Shown here: in pieces, positions 9,532-19,111 of the stretch
How positions within the stretch are numbered: the first letter of the stretch is position 1
How the letters are laid out: the number at the start of each line of letters is the position of its first letter
Origin: Parapedobacter defluvii
GTDB lineage: Bacteria; Bacteroidota; Bacteroidia; Sphingobacteriales; Sphingobacteriaceae
DNA: 64,000 nt
Assembly (NCBI RefSeq): GCF_014642075.1
Contig: NZ_BMIK01000018.1
Span: forward strand, 41,422-105,421
Direction: 5' to 3'
Notes under the pieces: model-generated
Told to the model about the DNA's origin: nothing
The model's input: only the letters and a program-made list of their open reading frames with translations
Database searches by the model: none
Made by a program: the position numbers and the translations under genes

Positions 9532-9539
9532 CAAAGTTA
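9532..9539 (-). promoter_or_regulatory. -7 element of the kdpD(C)-kdpE-kup operon
   Basis: On the minus strand the bases read TAACTTTG, an exact match to the Bacteroidota TAnnTTTG element. It sits 19 bp upstream of the TTG start of the kinase gene. It lies in the 104-bp divergent gap with nhaA. A clear -33 TTG partner was not identified. Confidence 0.6.
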
Positions 9540-9616
9540 GGAACTCAGGTATAAAGATTTTATAAAGAAATCAGCGAAATCCTGCTTTTGCCTGTTCGAT
9601 TCGGTAATTTAGCCCC

Positions 9617-10816
9617 ATGAACCCGATCATCAATTTACGTCCATTCCGTGAATTCCTCAAATCCGGCTCCGCCGGGGGAATCATCCTTCTGTGCTGCGTC
9701 ATTGTTTCGTTGGTGGTGGCCAATTCGCCTTTGGGTGTACATTTTGAACGTTTCCTGACGGGTGAATGGGGTATTCATACCGAACAGCTCCACCTACGAT
9801 ATTCCGTGTTGCTATGGATCAACGACGGGCTGATGGCCATTTTTTTCCTGATGGTAGGCCTGGAAATCAAGCGGGAATTGGTAGAGGGTGAACTGTCCTC
9901 GCCCAAAAAGGCGGCACTGCCCATTCTGGCAGCGATCGGTGGTGTCCTGGTTCCCGCCACGATCTATACACTTTTCAATTCCGGCACACCGACAGCGGCC
10001 GGCTGGGGCATACCGATGGCGACGGATATCGCATTTGCTTTGGCGATCATCACCATGCTCGGAAAGAAAGTACCGGCTTCCCTGAAGATTTTTCTGGCCG
10101 CATTGGCGATCGTGGATGACCTGGTGGCAATACTGGTCATCGCGGTTTTCTATACCTCCGAATTGCATTTCACCTACCTGCTCTATGCCGTGGGCTTATT
10201 CGCACTGTTACTGCTATTCAACCGGCTCGGCGTGAAACGCATCTATCTATACCTGATACCGGGCCTTTTTATCTGGTACTTCGTACACCATTCCGGCATA
10301 CATGCCACGATAGCGGGCGTGCTGGTCGCGATGACGCTCCCTACAACCCCAGATGCTAAGGAGTCGCCCCTTGAAAAGCTGGAACACCTGCTGGTCAAGC
10401 CGGTGAATTTCGTCATCATGCCCATTTTTGCCCTTGCAAACACCAATATCAGGTTTCAGGAAGAAATGTTCCATGGGCTGTTTACGCCACTTGGGCTGGG
10501 CATCATACTGGGCCTCGCCATCGGTAAACCCGTGGGCATAACCGTTATTTCCTGGCTTGCGGTCAAACTGCGGCTATGTACCATGCCCGAAAAAGCAACA
10601 TGGTCACATATTATCGGCGTCGGGTTTTTGGCGGGTATAGGCTTCACAATGTCCATCTTCATCGCGCTCCTTTCTTTTACCGGGCAGGAATTGCTGATGG
10701 CTGAGGCAAAATTTTCTGTGTTGGTAGCCTCATTCTTATCGGGAATTCTAGGCGCCTTATTGTTATCGCGCATTGCAAGAAAACACCGGATAAGCTCGAA
10801 TGAACCACTTAGCTAG
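9617..10816 (+). CDS. nhaA: NhaA sodium/proton antiporter
   Basis: Protein of 399 residues with about twelve membrane segments. The ion-binding pair Asp167-Asp168 lies in LAIVDDLVAILVIAVF, matching Asp163/Asp164 of the E. coli protein. NhaA exports Na+ in exchange for protons in the inner membrane. Its last 17 bp overlap the next gene, and the two are followed by a stress protein gene, so the three probably form one operon. Co-location with Kup and Kdp makes this an ion-homeostasis cassette. Confidence 0.95.
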   Translation: MNPIINLRPFREFLKSGSAGGIILLCCVIVSLVVANSPLGVHFERFLTGEWGIHTEQLHLRYSVLLWINDGLMAIFFLMVGLEIKRELVEGELSSPKKAALPILAAIGGVLVPATIYTLFNSGTPTAAGWGIPMATDIAFALAIITMLGKKVPASLKIFLAALAIVDDLVAILVIAVFYTSELHFTYLLYAVGLFALLLLFNRLGVKRIYLYLIPGLFIWYFVHHSGIHATIAGVLVAMTLPTTPDAKESPLEKLEHLLVKPVNFVIMPIFALANTNIRFQEEMFHGLFTPLGLGIILGLAIGKPVGITVISWLAVKLRLCTMPEKATWSHIIGVGFLAGIGFTMSIFIALLSFTGQELLMAEAKFSVLVASFLSGILGALLLSRIARKHRISSNEPLS

Positions 10817-11642
10817 GCAATACTTCGAAACGGATAAAGGAACCGTTGAATACACGCGCTATGGAAGCGGCCAGCCTGTACTGTTTTTTCATGGCGGGCA
10901 TTCCAACGCGATAGACCGGCTGTATCACCTGGGCTTTGATCCCAGTAAATATGAATTAATTACACCATCCCGGCCGGGCTATGGCAAAACCTCCCTTCAA
11001 CACAATGAATCCGCTGCGGCAACGGCGACATTGATGGCGGCGCTGCTAGACGGGTTGAGCATCCACCGAGTCATCTTGTATGCGGCTTCCGCCGGAGGGC
11101 CTTCAGCGATCGCTTTTGCCGCAAAAAATAATGACCGCGTGCAGAAACTGATTCTTGCTTCCTCGGTAACCACAACCTGGCTTGGGCAGAAAGACAGGAA
11201 ATATCGGCTGGCTAAGCGCCTCTTCCGTCCGCCTATCCAATCAGTTGCGTGGCTATTCGTACGCTTCATGGCAAGTGACGCGCCCATGCTACTTGGTAGA
11301 TTGTTTTTCAGGGAGTTTTCAACCCAATCGAGGCATCTTATCAGCCGGCCGGAGGCTTTCCGGTTGGCTGCCGCACTCAGTGTCTACGATTCCGGCCGAG
11401 GTTTTCTCAACGATCTTAAACAGGAAGTGGACCAGGAATCACTAACCCGGGTGGATTGCCCGACACTAATCCTGCATAGCAAGTACGACGCAAGTGTTGC
11501 CGTCCAGCATGCCCGACATGCAAAAGAATATATACCGCATGCTCAGCTTGTCCTACTTGAAAATCCTTGGGGACACATGATCTGGATTGATGATTGCCGA
11601 ATTGAAGTTGAAAAGCAAATACAGAAGTTTTTAATAAATTAA
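10800..11642 (+). CDS. Alpha/beta hydrolase
   Basis: Protein of 280 residues with an alpha/beta hydrolase fold: oxyanion motif HGG at 31-33, nucleophile Ser97 in YAASAGG, probable acid Asp230 (SKYDAS) and His259 (PWGHMIW). The nucleophile elbow has Ala where the classic first Gly (GxSxG) would be, a tolerated variant. There is no signal peptide. Its substrate is unknown. It overlaps nhaA and is followed by the Usp gene at once, so it probably belongs to the same stress operon. Confidence 0.85.
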   Translation: MNHLARQYFETDKGTVEYTRYGSGQPVLFFHGGHSNAIDRLYHLGFDPSKYELITPSRPGYGKTSLQHNESAAATATLMAALLDGLSIHRVILYAASAGGPSAIAFAAKNNDRVQKLILASSVTTTWLGQKDRKYRLAKRLFRPPIQSVAWLFVRFMASDAPMLLGRLFFREFSTQSRHLISRPEAFRLAAALSVYDSGRGFLNDLKQEVDQESLTRVDCPTLILHSKYDASVAVQHARHAKEYIPHAQLVLLENPWGHMIWIDDCRIEVEKQIQKFLIN

Positions 11643-11643
11643 A

Positions 11644-12501
11644 ATGCGCAGCATGGAAAAAGTAATATTGGTACCAACCGATTTCTCACCTAATGCAGTG
11701 AAAGCAGCCCAATACGCACTGAAATTAAGCGAAACCATGGTTTGCAAAGTGTATCTTTTGCACGCCTATATGGCATTTCATTCGGCCTTTCAAAGCGAAC
11801 TGGCCAACCGGACAGATGAACAGCGGGCAGAAGCGGGCGCGCAAAAAGGCATGAGCGGTTTCCTTGAAGCGCTCGGATTGGATAAAGACAGCCCCCAGAT
11901 TTCTACAGGCATAGTGAAAGCAGACCTCACCGATGCCGTTGAACGCTTCATCGCTGAGAACAAGAACGTATTGATTATCATGGGTACACATGGTGCATCC
12001 GGCGTGAAAATGGGTTTGCTTGGGAGCAATACCTACGATGTGGCGAAAGTGGCCAGTGTACCGATACTGATTATGCCTTTGAATGCGGTTGACATCAAAC
12101 CGGAAAAAGTCACCTTCTTTACGGATTACCAGGAAGCGGACAATGAAACCCTTAAGTGGCTGGTAACATTGTTTGGTGATCTGATATGGAAATGCACCCT
12201 CGTGCACATCCATGAGGAAAGTACGCCGCCGACAGAAGAGGACAGACAAAAACTGGAAGCCTGGAAAGAGCGATTGGGAAGCATGGCTTCTCCGGTTCAA
12301 TTGGACAGTGAACTAGTTCACGGCCGAGAAAGCATAGCACTGGTGGATGAGATACTTGGCAGACACAACGCCTCGTTGACGGTACTTACCCTGGTCGGAG
12401 GCCGCAGTTTCTTCGAAAAGCTAATGCACAAAAGCCTGGCAAAAGCAATCATCCACCAACCGAAGACACCGGTGTTGCTATTGAGGGACGAAATCCGGTA
12501 A
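11644..12501 (+). CDS. Tandem-domain universal stress protein
   Basis: Protein of 285 residues with two Usp domains (about 4-145 and 155-285). The first has the nucleotide-binding-like pattern GTHGASGVKMGLLGSN near residue 110; the second has a weaker equivalent near VGGRSFFEKL. The ATG at 11644 is one base after the upstream stop. A second ATG three codons in (11653) is equally plausible. Family members respond to starvation and osmotic stress, and Usp domains are also part of KdpD, which fits the context. Confidence 0.88.
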   Translation: MRSMEKVILVPTDFSPNAVKAAQYALKLSETMVCKVYLLHAYMAFHSAFQSELANRTDEQRAEAGAQKGMSGFLEALGLDKDSPQISTGIVKADLTDAVERFIAENKNVLIIMGTHGASGVKMGLLGSNTYDVAKVASVPILIMPLNAVDIKPEKVTFFTDYQEADNETLKWLVTLFGDLIWKCTLVHIHEESTPPTEEDRQKLEAWKERLGSMASPVQLDSELVHGRESIALVDEILGRHNASLTVLTLVGGRSFFEKLMHKSLAKAIIHQPKTPVLLLRDEIR

Positions 12502-12516
12502 TGGAGAAAATTACGT

Positions 12517-12524
12517 TACCTTTG
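12517..12524 (+). promoter_or_regulatory. -7 element before the NtrC-type regulator
   Basis: The bases TACCTTTG match TAnnTTTG and end only 7 bp before the ATG at 12532. The message would have a leader of a few bases at most. Confidence 0.5.
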
Positions 12525-12531
12525 TAAAAGT

Positions 12532-13890
12532 ATGAAACGGCTTTTATTGATCGACGACGAGGAAAAACTCCGGAATCTGCTGGCCAGAATTATTGGTGTG
12601 CAGGGTGAGGGATTCCAGGTTGAACAGGCAGGCACATTAAAGATTGCCCGACAGAAGCTTGCCAAAACGCAATACGAAGTGGTCTTATGCGACGTCAAGC
12701 TATCCGATGGAAACGGCGTGGAGTTTATCAGCGAGGTAAAGCAGATCCAACCGCTTACGGAGATTATCCTGCTTACCGCTTACGGTAACATTCCGGATGG
12801 GGTGCAGGCCATCAAAGATGGTGCATTCGATTACATTACCAAAGGGAACGACAATAACCGGATTATCCCGCTGATCAATCGGGCTTACGAAAAAGTACTG
12901 CTCGCCAAACGCGTGCAACAATTGGAACGACGGGTCGGGCAGCGATACTCCTTTGACAACATCATCGGTAGCTCGAGACAGATACTGGAAGCAATCGACC
13001 TCGGGAAAAAAGTGGCCCAAACGGATACCACCGTGCTGTTGCTCGGCGAAACCGGAACCGGGAAAGAGGTGTTTGCGCAGGCGATCCATCACGCAGGAAA
13101 TCGAAGCAGACAGCCATTTGTCGCTGTTAATTGTTCGGCATTCAGCCGAGAACTGCTGGAAAGCGAGCTGTTCGGCCACCGTGAGGGCGCTTTTACCGGA
13201 GCATCGAAAGATAAGAAAGGGTTGTTCTCGGAAGCGGATGGAGGGACGATTTTTCTGGATGAAATCGGCGAGATGTCCTATGATTTGCAGGCGAAGTTGC
13301 TGCGTGTACTGGAAACAGGGGAGTTCCTGATGGTGGGGGATACCGTCCCCACGCGGGTAGATGTGCGCATAGTTGCGGCAACGAACAGAAACCTTGAAAC
13401 GGAAATCGATCAGGGCCACTTCAGAAGCGACCTCTATTACCGACTGTCTATTTTTACGATTAACTTGCCCCCTTTGCGGGAACGCCCCCAAGACATCGTT
13501 ATGCTGGCCGAGTATTTTGTCGGCGTGTTTACCGCAAAATTGAATAAGCGAGAAACAGTCCTTTCTGATGGTTATTTGCAAGCGTTGAAAGCGCATCCAT
13601 GGAAAGGGAATATCCGCGAATTAAAGAACGTGATCGAACGTAGCATCATCCTGAGCGACGGCAATATCCTTCATGCCGATAGCTTGCCGTACGAGTTTAT
13701 CCAATCCGAGGCCTCGCCGTTAAAACCATCCCTATCCGCATTCTCGCTGGCCGGGGCAGAAAAACTGCAGATCCAGAAAGTCCTTAATCACACCGCGGGC
13801 AACAAGGCAGAAGCCGCCCGTTTGCTGGAAGTCAGCATCGCAACGCTTTACCGCAAAATAGAGGAATACGCCATTTCTATTCCCCGGTAG
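12532..13890 (+). CDS. Sigma-54-dependent response regulator (NtrC family)
   Basis: Protein of 452 residues with three parts: a receiver domain with Asp54 (VVLCDVKLSDG), an AAA+ domain with Walker A GETGTGKE (about 172-179), the sigma-54 contact loop GAFTGA (about 218-223) and Walker B GGTIFLDEIGEM, and a Fis-type helix-turn-helix at the C-terminus (AARLLEVSIATLYRKI). All active motifs are intact. It should activate RpoN promoters after phosphorylation, most likely by the orphan kinase at 23206-24927. It is followed by a terminator and then the kdp operon, its probable target. Confidence 0.92.
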   Translation: MKRLLLIDDEEKLRNLLARIIGVQGEGFQVEQAGTLKIARQKLAKTQYEVVLCDVKLSDGNGVEFISEVKQIQPLTEIILLTAYGNIPDGVQAIKDGAFDYITKGNDNNRIIPLINRAYEKVLLAKRVQQLERRVGQRYSFDNIIGSSRQILEAIDLGKKVAQTDTTVLLLGETGTGKEVFAQAIHHAGNRSRQPFVAVNCSAFSRELLESELFGHREGAFTGASKDKKGLFSEADGGTIFLDEIGEMSYDLQAKLLRVLETGEFLMVGDTVPTRVDVRIVAATNRNLETEIDQGHFRSDLYYRLSIFTINLPPLRERPQDIVMLAEYFVGVFTAKLNKRETVLSDGYLQALKAHPWKGNIRELKNVIERSIILSDGNILHADSLPYEFIQSEASPLKPSLSAFSLAGAEKLQIQKVLNHTAGNKAEAARLLEVSIATLYRKIEEYAISIPR

Positions 13891-13925
13891 CGTTATCCAC
13901 GCAACATCTTATTATCCTGATAAAC

Positions 13926-13953
13926 ACCCTATCATTTTGATAGGGTTTTTTAT
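13926..13953 (+). terminator. Rho-independent terminator after the NtrC-type regulator
   Basis: ACCCTATC and GATAGGGT form an 8-bp stem with a five-base loop, followed by a run of T. It lies 36 bp after the regulator stop and separates it from the kdp operon. Confidence 0.85.
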
Positions 13954-14010
13954 TGGTTGATTTTGGTTCCGAAAATATTTCTCGCTGATTGATAGCTTGT
14001 TGTAAGATGC

Positions 14011-14030
14011 TTGTCACCATTGGTGTGCAA
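14011..14030. promoter_or_regulatory. Imperfect dyad upstream of the kdp operon
   Basis: TTG-T-CACC-ATT-GGTG-TG-CAA is a near-symmetric dyad about 30 bp before the first gene of the operon. No TAnnTTTG element is seen between the terminator and the ATG at 14061. The dyad may be an operator or activator site; which regulator would bind it is not determined. Confidence 0.3.
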
Positions 14031-14060
14031 TTGGTATAAGGGACTGCAAAATTAAAAGAT

Positions 14061-14435
14061 ATGGAAACTATCAATAAGAAAGAATTCTCGTTTATTGTGG
14101 CGAGTGAGCTGCCGGACATCCGGGATGAAATCAGCCACATCCGTTCAAAAGAGAACGTGGCCGGGGTGATGCAGGCGGTGGTTAACTACATGCGTGACAT
14201 GGTGAGGGACAAGCAGCTCGATAAAGTCCTGCGCTGCATGAACCTGGTCGGCTGGATGTACGGCCGCGGGGATGGCGCAATACGGGAAACCATCGCCAAT
14301 GTGTTTGTGCGTTCTTTCAATGGCCTGCGCAATCAATGCACAAACTGGGATTGGGAGCGAATACGAGAACATATGCCCGCCAACCTGTATTCGGTATTTA
14401 CCGTGCAGAACCGGGTATTGAACGAACGGATGTAA
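14061..14435 (+). CDS. Unrecognised soluble protein, first gene of the kdp operon
   Basis: Protein of 124 residues, helical by composition, with no signal or membrane segment. A block near the middle (LDKVLRCMNLVGWMYGRGDGAIRETIANVF) loosely matches a block in the 118-residue protein at 14673-15029 (EALKVVNLLYTGGCLHDRNAIENEFL), so the two are probably paralogues. Its stop overlaps the start of the next gene. Its function is unknown; position suggests an accessory or regulatory role in Kdp expression or activity. Confidence 0.75.
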   Translation: METINKKEFSFIVASELPDIRDEISHIRSKENVAGVMQAVVNYMRDMVRDKQLDKVLRCMNLVGWMYGRGDGAIRETIANVFVRSFNGLRNQCTNWDWERIREHMPANLYSVFTVQNRVLNERM

Positions 14436-14668
14436 TGGAAAGGAAGAAGACTGTTGCGGAACTCAGGAAGACGGTCAAGGCATACCAGAAGATCAGACCA
14501 TTTGACTGCCTCATGTACTTCTTCCTTGTATTCATCGCGGTCGGAGTTACTATTAGAGTCATCAGCAATTATTCAATAAGCATTATGTTAACAGTATTAC
14601 TGGTGGTAGCCGGGCTCGCATGTTTTGCGCTGTTCTTCAAGGCTATCGATTTTTTCAAAAACATCTGA
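14435..14668 (+). CDS. Small two-helix membrane protein
   Basis: Protein of 77 residues. The ATG overlaps the previous stop (TAATG), a strong coupling signal. A basic N-terminus (MERKKTVAELRKTVKAYQK) is followed by two hydrophobic segments, about 24-46 and 49-70. It probably sits in the inner membrane with the N-terminus inside. I do not recognise a family. The tight coupling to kdp-operon neighbours suggests it works with the pump or its sensors. Confidence 0.7.
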   Translation: MERKKTVAELRKTVKAYQKIRPFDCLMYFFLVFIAVGVTIRVISNYSISIMLTVLLVVAGLACFALFFKAIDFFKNI

Positions 14669-14672
14669 ACTC

Positions 14673-15029
14673 ATGGATTGCGAAACAAAGATCATTAGAA
14701 CGCTGCGGGAATGGATACCCGCAGCGTTGACCGGCACCGACCCGGTTGACGATTATAAAGCGCTTCGCGAAGCCGCGGATCTATTTCTGCGGAAAATCGT
14801 GGGTGACGCTACCGAACGCGCGGATGCGCTGGAGGCATTAAAAGTCGTGAATTTACTTTACACAGGAGGTTGCCTGCACGACCGAAATGCTATCGAAAAC
14901 GAATTCCTGTCTGTCCTGGCGTCCCAGGAATCACCTGGCTCACTAAAGGCACACATGGCCCTTTTTCCAAAGGAACTCAGGCAGGCCTACCTAAAAACAA
15001 TACTGGAAAATTGGAATGGGCAAAAATGA
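14673..15029 (+). CDS. Unrecognised soluble protein, probable paralogue of the 14061 gene
   Basis: Protein of 118 residues from the ATG at 14673. Helical composition, with a central EALKVVNLLYTGG...DRNAIENEFL block that resembles the middle of the protein encoded at 14061. It lies 4 bp after the small membrane protein gene, and its last 14 bp overlap the next tiny gene. Its function is unknown. Confidence 0.75.
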   Translation: MDCETKIIRTLREWIPAALTGTDPVDDYKALREAADLFLRKIVGDATERADALEALKVVNLLYTGGCLHDRNAIENEFLSVLASQESPGSLKAHMALFPKELRQAYLKTILENWNGQK

Positions 15030-15141
15030 ACAGGAGCATTGGACGAAACGGGAAATCGTTGTTACGGCGGTGGCAAAGATCATTGCGGCAGTGCTTTTCC
15101 TAACGCTGAGTCTTCTAATGCTGTTGGTAAAAATTAATTAA
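15016..15141 (+). CDS. Single-pass membrane peptide, 41 aa
   Basis: The ATG at 15016 lies inside the end of the preceding gene in another frame, and the stop is TAA at 15139-15141. A charged N-terminus (MGKNEQEHWTKRE) precedes one hydrophobic helix (about 17-37). The layout is typical of small single-span proteins in transporter operons. It lies just before kdpF. No family is recognised; the gene call rests on coupling and the clear helix. Confidence 0.6.
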   Translation: MGKNEQEHWTKREIVVTAVAKIIAAVLFLTLSLLMLLVKIN

Positions 15142-15152
15142 AAATAAGAACC

Positions 15153-15230
15153 ATGATTCTTTTATTTCTACTGGCGATAGCGGTTTTCACATACATCCTG
15201 TATGTTCTGTTGAGACCCGAGAAATTTTGA
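15153..15230 (+). CDS. kdpF: KdpF, small subunit of the Kdp pump
   Basis: A 25-residue peptide made of one hydrophobic helix that ends VLLRPEKF, the hallmark C-terminus of KdpF. In characterised systems KdpF stabilises the KdpABC complex in the inner membrane. Its TGA overlaps the ATG of the next tiny gene. It lies upstream of kdpA as in the standard operon, with one extra small gene between. Confidence 0.88.
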   Translation: MILLFLLAIAVFTYILYVLLRPEKF

Positions 15231-15340
15231 TGGCCATGAACAAAGCTAAACAAGAACGTTGGCTGGCAGCAATTGCAATTATCCTTTTTGCGGTTGCCCT
15301 GCTTCTTTTGGCCTATTACAAAGTAACATATGCACATTAA
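15230..15340 (+). CDS. Second single-pass membrane peptide between kdpF and kdpA, 36 aa
   Basis: The ATG at 15230 overlaps the kdpF stop (TGATG). The peptide starts MAMNKAKQERWL and continues with one hydrophobic helix (about 12-28) and the tail AYYKVTYAH. It is translationally coupled to kdpF, which supports a real gene. The family is unknown. A kdpF-like accessory role is plausible. Confidence 0.6.
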   Translation: MAMNKAKQERWLAAIAIILFAVALLLLAYYKVTYAH

Positions 15341-15374
15341 ATTAAAAATTAAGAAAATTAAAAATTAAGAGAAA

Positions 15375-17060
15375 ATGAATACCGAATTAATAGGGGTTGT
15401 CGTGATGTTCATTGCCGCAATCGTTCTCGCGATTCCTTTTGGAAAATACATCGCGAAAGTATACGGCGGGGAAAGAACAGGACTCGACCCGATCTTCAAT
15501 CCCATTGAAAAACTATTTTATAGGACCAGTCGTATAGACCCGCGCTTACCGATGGATTGGAAGCAGCACATGGTGGCGATGCTGACCATCAATATGGTGT
15601 GGTTCCTGTTGGGGATGCTGATACTCATGACACAGGGTAGTTTGTCGCTGAACCCCGACCGGAACCCAAGCATGTCTGCAGATTTGGCATTCAATACAGT
15701 CATATCGTTTGTGGTAAACTGCAACCTGCAACACTATTCTGGCGAGACCGGTCTGAGTTACCTGGGCCAGTTCTGGCTGATGTTCCTGCAATTTGTCAGT
15801 GCCGGCACCGGGATGGCCGCCGCTGCCGTCGTATTCAGGGCATTCAGGGAGAAGACCTCATCCAGTCTGGGTAATTTTTACGATTTCTTCGTGAAGTCGT
15901 GCACGCGCATACTGCTGCCGGTTTCCTTTGTGATTGCCGTCATTCTGGCGTTTGATGGAACACCGATGACCTTTGAGGGAAAAGACACCATTGTCAGCCT
16001 GGAGGGCAACACTGTGGAAGTATCACGGGGGCCCGCAGCCGCTTTCGTTCCGATCAAGCATGTTGGCACGAACGGCGGCGGGTTTTTTGGCGTCAACTCG
16101 GCCCATCCGTTTGAAAACCCCTCTTATTTGTCAAACATGGTAGAAATGATTGGCCAGTTGATCATCCCTTTAGCGATGGTGTTTGCATTTGGCTATTTCA
16201 TTCGACGGAAGCGGCTGTCCTGGATGATCTTCGGCGTGATGACCGTCGGTTTCCTGATGCTTGCCATCCCGAATATCCTGATGGAAATGAACGGCAACCC
16301 CGCCATCGAAAAAATGGGGATCGATAATACGCTCGGCGCGATGGAGGGAAAAGAAGTGCGTTTGGGGGCAGCAGCCTCCGGATTCTGGAGTATAGTGACA
16401 ACGGTCATATCAACCGGTTCCGTCAATTCCATGCACGATAGCTCCATGGCACTTTCCGGAATGAACGAGTTGCTTGCCATGATGATCAACTGCTTTTACG
16501 GCGGTGTTGGAGTAGGGATACTCAATTTCTTTATCTTTATTATCCTCGCCGTGTTTGTAAGCGGCCTGATGGTAGGCCGTACCCCGGAATTCCTAGGAAA
16601 GAAAGTAGAAGCCCGCGAAATGAAGATTGCCATGATCGTCGCGCTGATCCATCCGTTCATGATTTTGGTCGGAGCCGGTTTGGCCACCGCATTCCCGGAG
16701 CTTGGGGCTTCCACGCTGAATAACCCCGGCTTCCACGGCTTCAGTGAGATCCTCTATGAATACACCTCCGCATCGGCAAACAATGGCAGTGGTTTCGAGG
16801 GATTGGGGGACAATACGCTGTGGTGGAACATCAGTACCGGATTCGTATTGATCTTATCGCGTTTCCTTCCGATCGTAGGGCCGGTAGCCATTGCAGGCCT
16901 GTTGGCCGAGAAACGTTTCATACCGGAGGGTGAAGGTACACTCAAAACAGATACCTCCACCTTTGGCCTGATGGTTTTCGCCGTTATTTTCATTGTGGCG
17001 GCCCTGGCATTCTTTCCAGCCCTGGCACTAGGTCCTATTGCCGAGTTTTTTTCCATGTAA
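15375..17060 (+). CDS. kdpA: KdpA potassium channel-like subunit
   Basis: Protein of 561 residues with about ten membrane segments and the four P-loop selectivity regions of KdpA: GETGLSYLGQ, GTNGGGFFGVNSAHPFENP, a GSVNSMHDSS segment, and SANNGSGFEGL. KdpA provides the K+ selective path of the P-type ATPase. The upstream 34 bp hold two tandem copies of an AT-rich 16-mer (ATTAAAAATTAAGA type). kdpB starts 24 bp after the stop. Confidence 0.96.
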   Translation: MNTELIGVVVMFIAAIVLAIPFGKYIAKVYGGERTGLDPIFNPIEKLFYRTSRIDPRLPMDWKQHMVAMLTINMVWFLLGMLILMTQGSLSLNPDRNPSMSADLAFNTVISFVVNCNLQHYSGETGLSYLGQFWLMFLQFVSAGTGMAAAAVVFRAFREKTSSSLGNFYDFFVKSCTRILLPVSFVIAVILAFDGTPMTFEGKDTIVSLEGNTVEVSRGPAAAFVPIKHVGTNGGGFFGVNSAHPFENPSYLSNMVEMIGQLIIPLAMVFAFGYFIRRKRLSWMIFGVMTVGFLMLAIPNILMEMNGNPAIEKMGIDNTLGAMEGKEVRLGAAASGFWSIVTTVISTGSVNSMHDSSMALSGMNELLAMMINCFYGGVGVGILNFFIFIILAVFVSGLMVGRTPEFLGKKVEAREMKIAMIVALIHPFMILVGAGLATAFPELGASTLNNPGFHGFSEILYEYTSASANNGSGFEGLGDNTLWWNISTGFVLILSRFLPIVGPVAIAGLLAEKRFIPEGEGTLKTDTSTFGLMVFAVIFIVAALAFFPALALGPIAEFFSM

Positions 17061-17084
17061 TCTTTGAGTAAGGAGAAGTATATT

Positions 17085-19094
17085 ATGAACAATAACCAAT
17101 CGTTGTTTCAGAAAGGCGTCGTTCTGGATGCCCTGAAACAATCATTTATAAAACTTAATCCGAAACTGATGTTCCGGAATCCGGTGATGTTCACCGTCGA
17201 GATCGGAACCGCCGTAATGCTTGTCGTCACGTGCTGGACGCTTTTCGGAGAAACATCACAGGGAAGTCCGGCCTACAACTTTTTTGTTTTCGTTGTCCTG
17301 TTACTGACGCTGCTATTCGCTAATTTCGCCGAAGCCATTGCCGAGGCACGTGGTAAGGCACAGGCAGAAAGCCTACGCCGCACCCGTGAGGAAACCGCTG
17401 CCTATCTGGTAGACGGGCGGGTGGTTTCTTCATCTTACCTAAGAAAGGGAGACGTCTTCATCTGCAAGGCGGGCGACATCATCCCGGCAGACGGCGAAAT
17501 CGTGGAGGGGTTGGCTACGATTGACGAAAGTGCGATCACCGGTGAGTCTGCCCCGGTCATACGCGAAGCAGGAGGTGACAAAAGTTCGGTGACGGGCGGC
17601 ACGAAAGTTCTTTCGGATCGGATCAAGGTTCGCGTTACGGCCCAACCGGGTGAAAGTTTCCTCGACAAGATGATTGCGTTGGTGGAGGGGGCGAGCCGGC
17701 AGAAAACTCCAAATGAAATAGCATTGACGATTTTGCTCGCCGGTTTCACACTGGTCTTCATCATCGTATGCGTGACACTGAAACCATTTGCAGATTACGC
17801 CAATGCGCCGATTACGATCGCCGCATTCATCTCGCTGTTCGTATGCCTGATTCCCACGACCATTGGCGGACTGCTTTCCGCGATCGGGATTGCCGGGATG
17901 GACCGGGCACTGCGGGCCAATGTGATTACCAAATCGGGCAAGGCTGTGGAAACCGCCGGTGACATTGATGTGCTGCTGCTCGATAAGACAGGAACCATTA
18001 CCATCGGTAACCGGAAAGCCACGGCTTTTCACCCCGCACCCGGGATCGCGAAAGAAGTCCTCGTGCGTGCCGCAGTGTTGGCCTCCATGGCCGACGAGAC
18101 ACCCGAGGGTAAATCGGTCATCGAACTGGCAGGCGTAAATCCAGAGGCTTATAACGTGGCCAACCCGCGTTTCATCCCATTCACGGCGGAAACCCGCAGT
18201 TCAGGGATCGACGCCGACGGTATCCGCATCCGCAAAGGCGCAACCGACGCGATCCGGCAACTGGTTGAAAAGGCCGGAAACGAGTTTCCGCAGCAAACCA
18301 AGGAAACCGTCCGGGTTATTTCCAGCAACGGCGGAACACCGCTTGTCGTCGCAGAGGACGATAAAGCCATCGGTGTAATCGAATTGCAGGACATCATCAA
18401 GCCCGGCATTCAGGAGCGCTTCGAGCGCCTCCGCAAAATGGGCATCAAAACGGTGATGGTAACCGGAGACAACCCATTGACCGCCAAGTACATTGCAGAA
18501 AAAGCAGGTGTGGACGATTTCATCGCCGAGGCGAAGCCTGAAGACAAGATGAACTACATCAAGAAAGAGCAGGCGTCGGGAAGACTGGTAGCCATGATGG
18601 GTGACGGCACGAATGATGCCCCGGCACTGGCGCAGGCAGACGTGGGCGTAGCCATGAACAGCGGCACGCAAGCTGCCAAGGAAGCGGGCAATATGGTAGA
18701 TCTGGACAACGACCCCACGAAGCTGATCGAGGTGGTCGAAATCGGCAAGCAATTGCTGATGACACGCGGTACACTGACCACGTTTTCCATTGCCAATGAC
18801 GTGGCCAAATACTTTGCGATCATCCCGGCGCTGTTCATCGGCGCGATTCCAGCTCTTCAGGGCTTGAACATCATGGGCTTGGGCAGTCCGGAAAGCGCCA
18901 TCCTATCGGCAGTGATCTTCAACGCGATTATCATTCCCTTGCTGATCCCACTGGCATTGAAAGGAGTGGCCTACAAGCCCATAGGAGCCAGTGCGCTGTT
19001 GCGCAGGAACCTGTTTATCTATGGGTTGGGTGGCATCGTGATTCCGTTTATCGGCATCAAGCTCATCGATATCCTGGTTTCAGTATTCATTTAA
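17085..19094 (+). CDS. kdpB: KdpB P-type ATPase catalytic subunit
   Basis: The frame opens at a TTG (17064), but the ATG at 17085 follows an AAGGAG ribosome site at good spacing, so it is preferred, giving 669 residues. It has the P-type motifs TGES in the actuator domain, DKTGT with the phosphorylated Asp ([12 protein letters not shown]), [10 protein letters not shown], and [19 protein letters not shown]. KdpB hydrolyses ATP to drive K+ through KdpA. All motifs are intact. Confidence 0.97.
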   Translation: MNNNQSLFQKGVVLDALKQSFIKLNPKLMFRNPVMFTVEIGTAVMLVVTCWTLFGETSQGSPAYNFFVFVVLLLTLLFANFAEAIAEARGKAQAESLRRTREETAAYLVDGRVVSSSYLRKGDVFICKAGDIIPADGEIVEGLATIDESAITGESAPVIREAGGDKSSVTGGTKVLSDRIKVRVTAQPGESFLDKMIALVEGASRQKTPNEIALTILLAGFTLVFIIVCVTLKPFADYANAPITIAAFISLFVCLIPTTIGGLLSAIGIAGMDRALRANVITKSGKAVETAGDIDVLLLDKTGTITIGNRKATAFHPAPGIAKEVLVRAAVLASMADETPEGKSVIELAGVNPEAYNVANPRFIPFTAETRSSGIDADGIRIRKGATDAIRQLVEKAGNEFPQQTKETVRVISSNGGTPLVVAEDDKAIGVIELQDIIKPGIQERFERLRKMGIKTVMVTGDNPLTAKYIAEKAGVDDFIAEAKPEDKMNYIKKEQASGRLVAMMGDGTNDAPALAQADVGVAMNSGTQAAKEAGNMVDLDNDPTKLIEVVEIGKQLLMTRGTLTTFSIANDVAKYFAIIPALFIGAIPALQGLNIMGLGSPESAILSAVIFNAIIIPLLIPLALKGVAYKPIGASALLRRNLFIYGLGGIVIPFIGIKLIDILVSVFI

Positions 19095-19111
19095 TAGTAA
19101 ACGAATAGTAT

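Noticed and set aside
14020..14040. Possible sigma-54 site TTGGTGTG-CAAT-TGGTA before the kdp operon
   Set aside because: The -24 GG fits but the -12 GC is GT and the preceding T is G. Other candidates have wrong spacing.
16193..18838. Long minus-strand frames inside kdpA and kdpB
   Set aside because: They are antisense shadows of high-GC coding sequence with no independent support.
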